NCBI RefSeq assembly: GCF_023028345.1
Contig: NZ_CP095490.1
Span: 372,001-436,000, forward strand
Source: Halorientalis marina
GTDB lineage: Archaea > Halobacteriota > Halobacteria > Halobacteriales > Haloarculaceae
Length of the DNA: 64,000 bases
Direction of reading: 5' to 3'
In this document: piece by piece, positions 22,829 to 31,575 of the stretch
Layout: each line of letters begins with the position of its first letter
Position numbering within the stretch: position 1 is the first letter of the stretch
Notes under the pieces: generated by a model
What the model was told of the DNA's origin: nothing
What the model saw: the letters and a program-made list of their open reading frames with translations, nothing else
The model's database searches: none
Program-made: the position numbers and the translations under genes

Positions 22829-23050
22829 ATGAGACGCTTCAATACTGGAGACTCGGTTCGGATTGACATCCCGGACGAGACGGATCCAGATCATAACCGA
22901 CTCCACGGGCGTCGGGGAACAGTTGTTGAGGTTATTTCAGACGATGCAGGTGCTGTAACTGGGGATGAACGAGAGGGGTATCTCTTCCGCGTTAACTTGG
23001 AGGATGGGGAGACTGTCGACGTCCGATGGCGCGATCTTCGCCCCGATTAA
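22829..23050 (+). CDS. Small KOW/SH3-like beta-barrel protein
   Basis: 73 residues, 7 bp after the membrane protein gene and probably co-transcribed. FNTGDSVRIDI, GRRGTVVEV and LFRVNLEDGETVDVRWRDL give the strand pattern of a KOW or SH3-like barrel, often nucleic-acid or protein binding. Its role beside the TIR genes is unknown. Confidence 0.7.
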   Translation: MRRFNTGDSVRIDIPDETDPDHNRLHGRRGTVVEVISDDAGAVTGDEREGYLFRVNLEDGETVDVRWRDLRPD

Positions 23051-23148
23051 TTGATTTTCAGGTAATCGTCCACCCAGTCGTGAAACCTGACTCGGAATAG
23101 TCTAAGTAAAGACTATATTATGTCGGTCAGTTAGCCCAAGCATCGCGC

Positions 23149-23340
23149 ATGACTCGCAAATCAATCGCCCGGAATTCGGGTAACTCTGGGCGAGTCAATA
23201 TCTCTGGCTCGGAGCTCGAAGAGCTTCAAGCCGAGATCGGCGACGATGTCGACGTCGACGTTGCTGATACTAAAGACGTCGCTCACGCGCTCATCGACAG
23301 TAAGGACGCAGATCGGTTCCTCATCGTTACACCACGATAA
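23149..23340 (+). CDS. Small acidic protein at the head of the R-M operon
   Basis: 63 residues. A basic start (MTRKSIARNSGNSGRVNIS) is followed by an acidic body (DDVDVDVADTKDVAHALIDS) ending FLIVTPR. The strand-loop pattern near the N-terminus is faintly like AbrB/MazE-type swapped-hairpin proteins, but I cannot assign it. A TATA-like ACTATATTATG lies near 23111-23121. It ends 3 bp before the methylase start and may regulate or protect against the operon. Confidence 0.6.
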   Translation: MTRKSIARNSGNSGRVNISGSELEELQAEIGDDVDVDVADTKDVAHALIDSKDADRFLIVTPR

Positions 23341-23343
23341 TTC

Positions 23344-26300
23344 ATGCAAACGGCACTCACCTACCGGACGAATCGCGACCTATTCTCGAACTACTACCTC
23401 GACGAGCATCTCCCCGAGACTGAGGCATGGGATGAAATCGGCGACGACGAACTCCGCGAGGCGAAAGCGGACATAATGGAGCTGTGGGATCGCGAGAGCG
23501 GGACTGCACCCAAACGCAACGAGTCCCAGCTCGAAGAAAAGTTCATTCGGCCGATGTTCCGGAAGCTGGGTATTCCCTTCGAGGTCGAAGAGAGTACCAG
23601 CCGGACCCAGCGACGCCCTGACTACGGTTTTTTTGAGTCCGAGGACGCCGCCCGTGGCGCGTTCGAGCGCCGTGAGGAAGGTGGCGATTTCTACAAGGAC
23701 GCCGTCGCCGTCGCGGACGCCAAGCGCTGGGGTCGTCCACTCGACACCCGTGGGAGCGGAGAACACGAGCGGGACTTCGAGAACCCGAGCTACCAGATTC
23801 ACGTCTATCTGCAGGAGACTCCGGCGCGATGGGCCGTGCTTACTGATGGGAAGAAATGGCGGCTCTACTACGGCCCGACGAGCCACCGCCTAGACTCCTA
23901 CTACGAGATCGACCTGCCGACCGTCCTCGAAAAGGGCGATCTTGAGGATTTCAAATACTTCTACCTCTTCTTCAGGCATGGCGCGTTCCTCGAGGATTCC
24001 ACCGGCGAGTGCTTCCTGGACGAAGTCTACGACGAGTCTAACGTCTTCGCCCAGGAGTTGGGGGCCGACCTCCAGGACAACATCTACGAGGCGATCAAGG
24101 TCCTCTCGGAAGGGTTCATGCAGTACCCGGACAACGACCTCTCCGAAGAGGATCTTGACCTCATTCACGACAGTTCTCTCATCTACCTTTATCGGCTGAT
24201 CTTCGTCCTCTACGCAGAGAGTGAGGGTCGTGACCTGCTCGATACGAACAACGAGATCTACGAGGAGTCGTACAGTCTGAATACGCTCAAGCAGAACGTC
24301 GCTGAAGAACTTGACAGCCCGAATCCGAAGTATCGCGACTGGCAAGACAACCTCTGGGACCGACTGGACGAGCTGTTCAAACTCATCGACCAGGGCAGTC
24401 AGTCGCGCGGTATCCCTGAGGAGGACCTTTACATCCCAGCGTACAACGGCGGACTGTTCAGAACTGACCCGGACGAGGACGACAGCGTCGAAGCCCGGTT
24501 CCTCGCGACCCACCAGGTCGGGGACGCCTACCTCGCTCAAGTGATCGAACTGCTCACCCGGAGTCAGAACGGCAACGGCGGCGGGAAGATCTTCGTCGAC
24601 TACTCATCGCTGGACGTCCGCCACCTCGGGAGCATATACGAAGGGCTTCTTGAGTACCAGCTTGACGTCGCCGACGAACCGCTCGCGCTGGAAGACGGTG
24701 AGTACGTCCCCGCCGGCGAGGGTGTCGAAGTGATCGTCGAGGAGGGCGAAGTCCACCTCACGACTGGCTCTGGTGAACGGAAAGCCACAGGGTCCTACTA
24801 CACGCCGGAGTACGTCGTTGAGTACATCGTCGAGGAGACTCTCGGCCCGCTTGTCGACGATATCCGAGGCAGTCTTGTGGGCCAGAGTGCGTTCGACGGG
24901 GGTGGCTTTGCTGAGGAGTTCGCTGAGGGAGTGTTCGACCTGAAAATCCTCGATCCCGCGATGGGGAGTGGCCACTTCCTGACGAGTGCCATCGACTATC
25001 TCGCCCGCGAGATCATCGACGCCCAAGAGCGCCAGGCCGCCCAGCAGGGTATCGAAACCGTCGACGAGGGTCACGATATCAACTGGGCCCGCCGGCAGGT
25101 TGCCCAGCGCTGTATCTACGGCGTCGACTTGAACCCACTCGCTGTCGAGCTCGCCAAGGTCTCGCTCTGGCTCCGGACGCTCGCGGCTGAACAGCCGCTC
25201 GCATTCCTGGACCACCACCTAAAAACGGGGAACTCGCTGGTCGGCAGTGACATCGAGGAAATCGAGGAACTGGAATCTGATGCTGGCGGTGGCGGGCAGA
25301 ACGCGACGCTCGCGGACTTCGGTGTGGCTCGAAAGGGGACCATCGAGCAGCTAATGCGGATCTATCAGGACTTCATCGCCATTGAGAACCAGGACCTCGC
25401 CGATGTCAAGGAGATGGAGGCTAAGTACGATGAGTTCGAGCAGAACAAGCTTCGACAGCGGCTTGAGGCGATGACAAATGTTCACACTGCAGAGGACTTT
25501 GGGTTGGATAATCTCCCGTCTGACGCGTATAAGCAGATGGCTGCTGCCCTTGAAGACGATGAGGAGTGGAGTGAAATCCAAGAGATGCAGTGGTTTAAAG
25601 ACGCGCAAAAATGGGCGGATACTGATGAGTACTTTCACTGGAAATTGGAATTCCCAGAAGTTTATTACACAAGCGACGGTCAAGATATAGACTCTCCTGG
25701 GTTTGATGCAGTCATCGGTAATCCACCGTATGTACGTCAAGAGTTGATTACCAGCTTTAAAGACTATCTCCAGAAGGAGTTCTCTGTGTATCATGGTCGA
25801 GCGGATATTTACGCATATTTCGTGGAACAGGCAACCGAACTGGTCCGTGAACAGGGTCGTCTCTCATACATACTATCACATAAATTCACAAAGGTGAAAT
25901 CTGGGAAGGGCCTTAGAAAATTAATCGGCGATCACCAAATTGAGGAATTTATTGATTTTCAGGATCTTCCAGTCTTCGGTCCGGAGGTTAGTGCCTACCC
26001 TGCGATTATGATTCTCTCAAATGACTCCCCAACACAGCCGTTCAAATATGCGCAAATAGATGATTTAGAATTCACCTCTTTACCAGATAGAGTTGAAGAA
26101 GTCCGAAAAGAAGTGGATCAATCATACTTCTCTGACGAGGAGTGGACCTTCCTTGGGCAAAGAGAAAGGGAGTTAAAAGAGAGAGTTTCGAAAATCGGGG
26201 AGCCAGTTGATGAGGCAATTGGGGATCCTCTTGTTGGAGTGAAATCTGGACTCAATGATGTTCTGATTATTGATGAGGACAAGATAATCGAACTTTTCGG

Positions 26301-27525
26301 AGGCACAGAAGATACAGAGCTCTTCCGACCCATTATCTTCGGAAAAGAAATCAAGCGATTCAGACCTCCAAAGCCGAACAGCTATATTATGTACCCCTAT
26401 GTCCGGACAGAAGATGGGGTCAAAGTAGCAGATATAGATAATTATGACGTGACGGCGAATTATCTTGAACAATATAAAGAGGATCTCGTTGATCGGGCTA
26501 TTATCGAGGACAAATATCCGAAAGGGGAGATGGAGTGGTACGAACTACAGCAAGTGAACAAAAATGTTGAACCTTCCAAGGAAAAAATCGTCTATCCTGA
26601 TATATCTAGAAGGGCTCATTATACAATTGATTCTAGTGGCAGTGTCGTAACCACAACTGGGTTCATACTCCAATCCTCTGATCGATACTATCTGGGATTA
26701 CTCAATTCTGCCCTGTTGGAATGGATCCTTGCTGTAGAATGTGCGAAAGCCCGCGGGGGATACCTTCGGCCCAAGGCTCAATACGTGGGAAGTCTGCCAA
26801 TCAAGGATATTCGCCCGGACGAAAGGATATACGAGTCTAATGGGACGAGTGATGCCGAAATAGCTGGACAGATAGAGGAACTTGTACAGGAGCTACTGGA
26901 TTTAAAAGATGAACTTGGGAATCTCAATCTTGATCTCCTCGATTATATTGGTGGATATGACGACGGTGACACGTTGGGTGATATCTACTTCCCAGCAGAA
27001 GGGGTTTCAGATTCAATTCTAACGGACACCACTGATGAGCGGGACAGTCTAAGAATAGGGAGCGTTGAATTACGAGAACGTGATGACAGCCTCACGCTTT
27101 TAGCTTCAGCTCGGTACAAACCTGAGGACCCGGATGATTTTGAAACCGATCAGTGGGGGTACACCGAGACTGATCTGATTCCTGCGATGAGGTTCACAAA
27201 TTTATCTGACACGGCTCGGGCTTTGCTTAGCGAATTTATTCCCATAGCAGTGGATGAAGCTGGAGGTTTCGCAGATTTCAGAGAAACGGCAACATCAACG
27301 AACTCCTTGGTAGATCGGTTGGTGTCTCTGACGCTTCCGGATGTCAATAGTTGTAGAAACGGGCTGGAGCGATTTATTGACGTGAAGGCGAGGTCTGAGG
27401 AGATCCAAGAGAGAATCCAAGAAGCAGAAGGCCAGATTGACGATCTCGTTTATACGCTCTATGATATATCTGAAGAGGAGAGAATTCTCATCGAAGATGC
27501 ACTATCTGACCTGATTGAGGAATGA
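23344..27525 (+). CDS. Eco57I-type restriction-modification methylase with N-terminal nuclease domain
   Basis: 1393 residues. The N-terminal ~180 residues resemble type I R-subunit N-domains with a PD-(D/E)xK-type site: PDYGFF (92-97, D93) and VAVADAKRW (121-129, D125-x-K127). The adenine N6-methylase core has the SAM motif ILDPAMGSGHF near 535-546 and the catalytic NPPYV near 790-794. The C-terminal ~500 residues contain the target-recognition region (FGKEIKRF, YLRPKAQYVGSLPI) and a closing coiled coil. From about 25470 to the end the DNA becomes clearly more AT-rich than the 5' part and the next gene, suggesting exchange of the recognition half. It is comparable to type IIG enzymes, PglX and DrmMI. 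It overlaps the SNF2 gene by 4 bp. Confidence 0.88.
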   Translation: MQTALTYRTNRDLFSNYYLDEHLPETEAWDEIGDDELREAKADIMELWDRESGTAPKRNESQLEEKFIRPMFRKLGIPFEVEESTSRTQRRPDYGFFESEDAARGAFERREEGGDFYKDAVAVADAKRWGRPLDTRGSGEHERDFENPSYQIHVYLQETPARWAVLTDGKKWRLYYGPTSHRLDSYYEIDLPTVLEKGDLEDFKYFYLFFRHGAFLEDSTGECFLDEVYDESNVFAQELGADLQDNIYEAIKVLSEGFMQYPDNDLSEEDLDLIHDSSLIYLYRLIFVLYAESEGRDLLDTNNEIYEESYSLNTLKQNVAEELDSPNPKYRDWQDNLWDRLDELFKLIDQGSQSRGIPEEDLYIPAYNGGLFRTDPDEDDSVEARFLATHQVGDAYLAQVIELLTRSQNGNGGGKIFVDYSSLDVRHLGSIYEGLLEYQLDVADEPLALEDGEYVPAGEGVEVIVEEGEVHLTTGSGERKATGSYYTPEYVVEYIVEETLGPLVDDIRGSLVGQSAFDGGGFAEEFAEGVFDLKILDPAMGSGHFLTSAIDYLAREIIDAQERQAAQQGIETVDEGHDINWARRQVAQRCIYGVDLNPLAVELAKVSLWLRTLAAEQPLAFLDHHLKTGNSLVGSDIEEIEELESDAGGGGQNATLADFGVARKGTIEQLMRIYQDFIAIENQDLADVKEMEAKYDEFEQNKLRQRLEAMTNVHTAEDFGLDNLPSDAYKQMAAALEDDEEWSEIQEMQWFKDAQKWADTDEYFHWKLEFPEVYYTSDGQDIDSPGFDAVIGNPPYVRQELITSFKDYLQKEFSVYHGRADIYAYFVEQATELVREQGRLSYILSHKFTKVKSGKGLRKLIGDHQIEEFIDFQDLPVFGPEVSAYPAIMILSNDSPTQPFKYAQIDDLEFTSLPDRVEEVRKEVDQSYFSDEEWTFLGQRERELKERVSKIGEPVDEAIGDPLVGVKSGLNDVLIIDEDKIIELFGGTEDTELFRPIIFGKEIKRFRPPKPNSYIMYPYVRTEDGVKVADIDNYDVTANYLEQYKEDLVDRAIIEDKYPKGEMEWYELQQVNKNVEPSKEKIVYPDISRRAHYTIDSSGSVVTTTGFILQSSDRYYLGLLNSALLEWILAVECAKARGGYLRPKAQYVGSLPIKDIRPDERIYESNGTSDAEIAGQIEELVQELLDLKDELGNLNLDLLDYIGGYDDGDTLGDIYFPAEGVSDSILTDTTDERDSLRIGSVELRERDDSLTLLASARYKPEDPDDFETDQWGYTETDLIPAMRFTNLSDTARALLSEFIPIAVDEAGGFADFRETATSTNSLVDRLVSLTLPDVNSCRNGLERFIDVKARSEEIQERIQEAEGQIDDLVYTLYDISEEERILIEDALSDLIEE

Positions 27526-30491
27526 CTGAATTTGAGGTCGGCGACCACGTCAAGTTCGCTGGCGGGCGTGGAGAAATCACGAAAATAGAGGAACGGCCCA
27601 ACGGCGGGCACCTCCTCCACGTCTACACCTCGGAGGGGCAGCTCCGCAAACTCCCCAGCGGCCTCCCTCACATCGAGAAACTCGATTCGCTTGTCGACCG
27701 GCTCGCAGCCGGCCAATCCGACGCCCCGCTCCATTACGATCTTCGGGAGCGGGCGATCCGACTCGATCTCGCCTACAAGTACGACCGATTCCTCTCGCTG
27801 ACCAGCAACCGCATCGAGATCGAACCCTATCAAGTCCAAGCCGCCTACGAGATTCTCAATTCCTACGACCACCGCTACCTCATCGGCGACGAGGTCGGCC
27901 TCGGGAAGACCATCGAAGCCGGGATCGTCATCGAAGAGCTCATCGCCCGCGACCGCGCCGACCGGGTACTCATCGTTGCGCCGGCGCCGCTGACCGTCCA
28001 GTGGCAGGAGGAAATGCGCGAGAAGTTCGACCGCAACTTCGTCATTTACGACCGCGAGACGGTCCGTACACATCGGAAGTCCCACCCCAACCAGAACGTC
28101 TGGAAACAGGAGGACCTCATCATCACCTCCATCGACTTCGCGAAGCAGACCACCGACGACCCCGAGTCGGACCGCGTCTCCGTCCTCGATGCCCTCCAGA
28201 ATCTCGACGAGGAGTGGGACGTCGCGGTCTTCGACGAGGCCCATCACCTTACGGCCAGACGGTCGAGCGATGACTCCATCGAGCGGACACAGCGATACCA
28301 AGTTGGTGAGGCCGTCGCCGATAACTCCGATGCGCTGCTGTTGCTCACCGGGACCCCGCATAAGGGGAAATCAGACCAATTCTACTTCCTCCTGAGCCTG
28401 CTCGATCCGTATCGCTTCAGCCACGAGTCGCAGATCAGTCCCGAGGCGCTTGAGGACCTGATGATCCGCCGGCTGAAGGACGATATGTACGAGACCGACG
28501 GGACCCGAATGTTCCCCGAGAAGAACATCGAGGCACTCCCGGTCGAGATGACTCGCGAGGAGCGGAAGCTGTACGACGACGTCACCGAGTACATCCGCGA
28601 GTACTACAACCTCGCCCAGCAGGAGGAGAACCAGGCGGCGGGGTTCACGATGGTCATCTACCAGAAGCGGCTGGTCTCGAGTATCTACGCGATCCGGAAG
28701 TCCCTCGAAAACCGGATGCGGGCGATTCAGAACGACGCCGTCGCAGAAGACCTCCCTGACGAGGTTCAGGACCTCATTCCGCGGTATAGTACCGAACCCG
28801 AGACGCTCACCGACGCAGAACGCGCTCGGGTCGAGGAGGCGCTTGAGACGGTCACGATTACGCTCAATCAGTCGCAAGTCCAGCAGGAGCTGGACCGCGT
28901 GAAACAGCTCTGGCAGCAGGCCAAGAACATCGAGACGGACTCGAAAGCCCGATTGCTCCGGCAGTTCGTCGACCGCATTCTCTCAGAGGACCCCGACGAG
29001 AAAATCCTGATCTTCACCGAATACACGGACACGCTGGAGTATCTACGTGACGAGGTCTTCGCTGACCATGATGTCGCCCAGGTGTACGGCGACCTCGAGC
29101 AGTCCCGTCGACGGGAAGAGATGAGCAAATTCGAGGAGGAGGCCAACCTGATGCTCGCGACCGACGCCGCCCAGGAAGGGCTCAACCTCCAGTTCGCCCA
29201 CATCATGGTGAACTACGACCTCCCGTGGAATCCCATCAGGATCGACCAGCGGATGGGGCGGCTCCACCGCTACGGCCAGGAGCACACGGTCGAGATTCGG
29301 AATCTCTTCTTTGCCGATACCCGCGAGAGCGAGATCCTCAACCTGCTCATCGAGAAGACGAACCAGATCGAGTCGGACCTCGGGATGCGCTCAGATGTCC
29401 TCGGTCGCGTCCTCGAGGATGTCGACTTGGACGAGACTATAATGGCGGCTATCGCTGAAGGGGAGCCGACTGAACGTGTCGTCGCCGATATCGAGGCGAC
29501 CATCGAGGAGAAACGCGAAGCGATTCAGACCGTCGAAAACGAGTTCCTGATTCGCGACCGCTTCGACCTCTCCGGCGAAGACGATGAGATTCTCGACGTG
29601 ATCGAACGCAGTCAACACGGCGAGGTGTCCGAGGACGATATCGAGACGCTCGTGCGAGTGTTCTTCGACGAATTCGGTGGCTCTATCAAGGGCGTTCGAC
29701 CGGGGCCGGCCAGGATGGAAGGGGACGTGTTCCAGTTGGATGTCCCTGAGGTCCTGAGTGGAAATCAGGTAGCACGACAGTACCCACGGGCCACGTTCAC
29801 CAAGGATATCGCGATGGAGGAGGATGATGTCGAGTTCATCTCGCTTGACCATCCTCTCGTCGAGTCGCTCATCGAATTCTGCTTGGACAGCGACCGGATC
29901 CAGGGTGAAATTGCGACGAAGGTCGCTGCGACGGCGTCTCGACCGCCTGGAATCCTGTTCAATTACCGACTTGGCTACGTCTCCGGTGCCGGCGACGTGG
30001 TGACTGAGAAGTTCGTTCGCCTCTACGCTCGCCCGGATGGCAGTGTAACGACGGATGTTCCTCAACTCTCGAAGACGGTCGCTCCCAGTGACGTCTCGTT
30101 GTCGCACGAGGTTGATCGGCTCTCGAGTATGGCTGAGGACCTCTACGAGGCCGCAGAGATGGAGGCGTGGACGCACGTTGAGTCGTTTGCTGAAGAGGCC
30201 CGAACCGAACGAGAACGGGAGATCGAAATCAAACGTGAGCACGCTGAGCGATACTTCGAAGAGCAAATCGAAGAGTGGGAGGAGCGGTTAGAGCAGTACC
30301 AACAGCGGGCTGAGCAGGGTGCGGATATGTCCGCGCCGATTGGGAACGCGAAGCAGAAGCTCGAGAGTCTACGACGAGAACGTGAAGAGGAGCTATCCAG
30401 GCTTGAGGAAGAGAAGCACGTTACTCCCCAAGAACCGGAATTAGTAACAGCGGCGTACGTCGTCTCTCCTACAGAGGCAAAGGACGAATGA
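27522..30491 (+). CDS. SNF2-family helicase/translocase (DrmD-like)
   Basis: 989 residues. Walker A GDEVGLGKTIEAG near 122-134, DEAH box FDEAHHL near 238-244, a helicase C-domain with LIFTEYTDTLEYL, YGDLEQSRRREEM, LMLATDAAQEGLNLQ and the arginine-finger segment DQRMGRLHRYGQ. A long charged coiled coil closes the protein (about 870-970). Length and order match RapA/SNF2-like translocases such as DrmD of DISARM, which pair with an Eco57I-like methylase. No DrmA, DrmB or DrmC gene is adjacent. It is coupled to the methylase upstream and to the TBP-like gene downstream, each by 4-bp overlaps. Confidence 0.88.
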   Translation: MTEFEVGDHVKFAGGRGEITKIEERPNGGHLLHVYTSEGQLRKLPSGLPHIEKLDSLVDRLAAGQSDAPLHYDLRERAIRLDLAYKYDRFLSLTSNRIEIEPYQVQAAYEILNSYDHRYLIGDEVGLGKTIEAGIVIEELIARDRADRVLIVAPAPLTVQWQEEMREKFDRNFVIYDRETVRTHRKSHPNQNVWKQEDLIITSIDFAKQTTDDPESDRVSVLDALQNLDEEWDVAVFDEAHHLTARRSSDDSIERTQRYQVGEAVADNSDALLLLTGTPHKGKSDQFYFLLSLLDPYRFSHESQISPEALEDLMIRRLKDDMYETDGTRMFPEKNIEALPVEMTREERKLYDDVTEYIREYYNLAQQEENQAAGFTMVIYQKRLVSSIYAIRKSLENRMRAIQNDAVAEDLPDEVQDLIPRYSTEPETLTDAERARVEEALETVTITLNQSQVQQELDRVKQLWQQAKNIETDSKARLLRQFVDRILSEDPDEKILIFTEYTDTLEYLRDEVFADHDVAQVYGDLEQSRRREEMSKFEEEANLMLATDAAQEGLNLQFAHIMVNYDLPWNPIRIDQRMGRLHRYGQEHTVEIRNLFFADTRESEILNLLIEKTNQIESDLGMRSDVLGRVLEDVDLDETIMAAIAEGEPTERVVADIEATIEEKREAIQTVENEFLIRDRFDLSGEDDEILDVIERSQHGEVSEDDIETLVRVFFDEFGGSIKGVRPGPARMEGDVFQLDVPEVLSGNQVARQYPRATFTKDIAMEEDDVEFISLDHPLVESLIEFCLDSDRIQGEIATKVAATASRPPGILFNYRLGYVSGAGDVVTEKFVRLYARPDGSVTTDVPQLSKTVAPSDVSLSHEVDRLSSMAEDLYEAAEMEAWTHVESFAEEARTEREREIEIKREHAERYFEEQIEEWEERLEQYQQRAEQGADMSAPIGNAKQKLESLRREREEELSRLEEEKHVTPQEPELVTAAYVVSPTEAKDE

Positions 30492-31036
30492 TATCTATTG
30501 CGAACGCTGTCGGGTCGGGAGATTTGGGTGTGGAACTCGACGTCGCCGAGGTCGAGTCCGATTTGGATCTGCCATACACCGAATACGACCCTTCGAACTA
30601 CCATGGTCTCTATCTTCGGCTTGTTGAGGGTGGTCCGCTCATCACGGTTTATCGGAGTGGGAAATACATCATCAGTGGGTGCTCTACGTTCGAACAGTTG
30701 TACGAAACGAACGACGCGTTCCTCACAACACTGTCCGAGTTGGACATCGTAGATGCAGAGACTGAAACCGGATTCACGGTACAGAACGTTGTCTGTACGG
30801 CACAGCTGGACGACCCGGTCGATCTGAATACACTCTCTATCGCGTTGGGCTTGGAATCCGTGGAATATGAGCCAGAACAGTTCCCCGGTCTCATCTATCG
30901 GCCCGCTGACCACCCGGCCGTTCTCTTGGTTTTTGCCAACGGGAAAATAGTCATCACAGGGGCTTCTGACGTGGACACTGCCGAGGATGCGTTCAAGCAT
31001 CTTCAGAAACAGGTGACGACCTACCTCGAACAGTAA
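30488..31036 (+). CDS. tbp: TATA-box-binding-protein paralogue
   Basis: 182 residues, the length of an archaeal TBP, made of two pseudo-repeats. Repeat 1 (about 1-90): ANAVGSGDLGVELDVAEVES, EYDPSNYHGLYLR, SGKYIISG. Repeat 2 (about 95-182): VQNVVCTAQLDDPVDLNTLS, EYEPEQFPGLIYR, NGKIVITGAS. The second repeat is close to consensus; the first is diverged (NYHGLYLR for FPGLVYR). It starts inside the end of the SNF2 gene, so it is made as part of the R-M operon. It may be an alternative transcription factor, a DNA-binding subunit, or a partner of the SNF2 ATPase. See findings. Confidence 0.88.
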   Translation: MISIANAVGSGDLGVELDVAEVESDLDLPYTEYDPSNYHGLYLRLVEGGPLITVYRSGKYIISGCSTFEQLYETNDAFLTTLSELDIVDAETETGFTVQNVVCTAQLDDPVDLNTLSIALGLESVEYEPEQFPGLIYRPADHPAVLLVFANGKIVITGASDVDTAEDAFKHLQKQVTTYLEQ

Positions 31037-31195
31037 CATCTCTGCATTCTATGCGAAAACACGTCTCTCGCGGTTCGTAAAACGACGCTTCTGAACACCT
31101 GCTTGTCGAACTGGTTGTCGGAGGTGGTAGTAGTCGATAGAATTCTCTCCAAGCCCGTCAGGTGTGATCGTCTTCAAAGCGCCCCTCATCCAAAT

Positions 31196-31468
31196 ATGAC
31201 CTCAGACCCAGCGGATATTCTCGATGACCTGGCTGACCAGGTCGCCGAGGAATTCGAGGCGTACAGACAGCCGGACGAATTCAAAGACGTATCGCTTGTC
31301 ATCGACAATAACGATCCAGACCGGCCAACGCTGATCGTTCATGTCGAGAGAGAGGACGCTGATACGCTGGCCGATGAAATCGAGAACTTCCTGCAAGAAC
31401 GGGGTGCTCGAACTCAGCGCGAACGACACTCGGACACAGATGTCCGAGTGCTAGCGACCGTCGGCTGA
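31196..31468 (+). CDS. Small acidic alpha/beta protein between the R-M and AddAB-like operons
   Basis: 90 residues from the ATG at 31196. A helix (ILDDLADQVAEEFEAYRQ), strands (VSLVIDNND, TLIVHVE) and a long helix (ADTLADEIENFLQERGA) suggest one compact alpha/beta domain. The upstream extension to 31103 is not protein-like. Family and function unknown. It has its own gap of ~107 bp before the nuclease gene. Confidence 0.6.
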   Translation: MTSDPADILDDLADQVAEEFEAYRQPDEFKDVSLVIDNNDPDRPTLIVHVEREDADTLADEIENFLQERGARTQRERHSDTDVRVLATVG

Positions 31469-31575
31469 GTTCTCAGTCCTCTCTGCTTTATTTTGGTCCC
31501 TCTCGGTAAGCCACTCCTAAGCTGTCAGTCTCGCCAAGAGTGAAGTGAGACCGATATCTTGGTAGGGAGTGTTCG

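Noticed and set aside
23344..30491. Assignment of the methylase/SNF2 pair to BREX or complete DISARM
   Set aside because: No pglZ, brxC, drmA, drmB or drmC gene is present in the window, so only similarity of the two core proteins is claimed.
31103..31195. Upstream extension of the 90-residue protein to 31103
   Set aside because: The added 31 residues (VVVVDRILSKPVRCDRL-like) differ in character from the acidic body, and the ATG at 31196 is a natural start.
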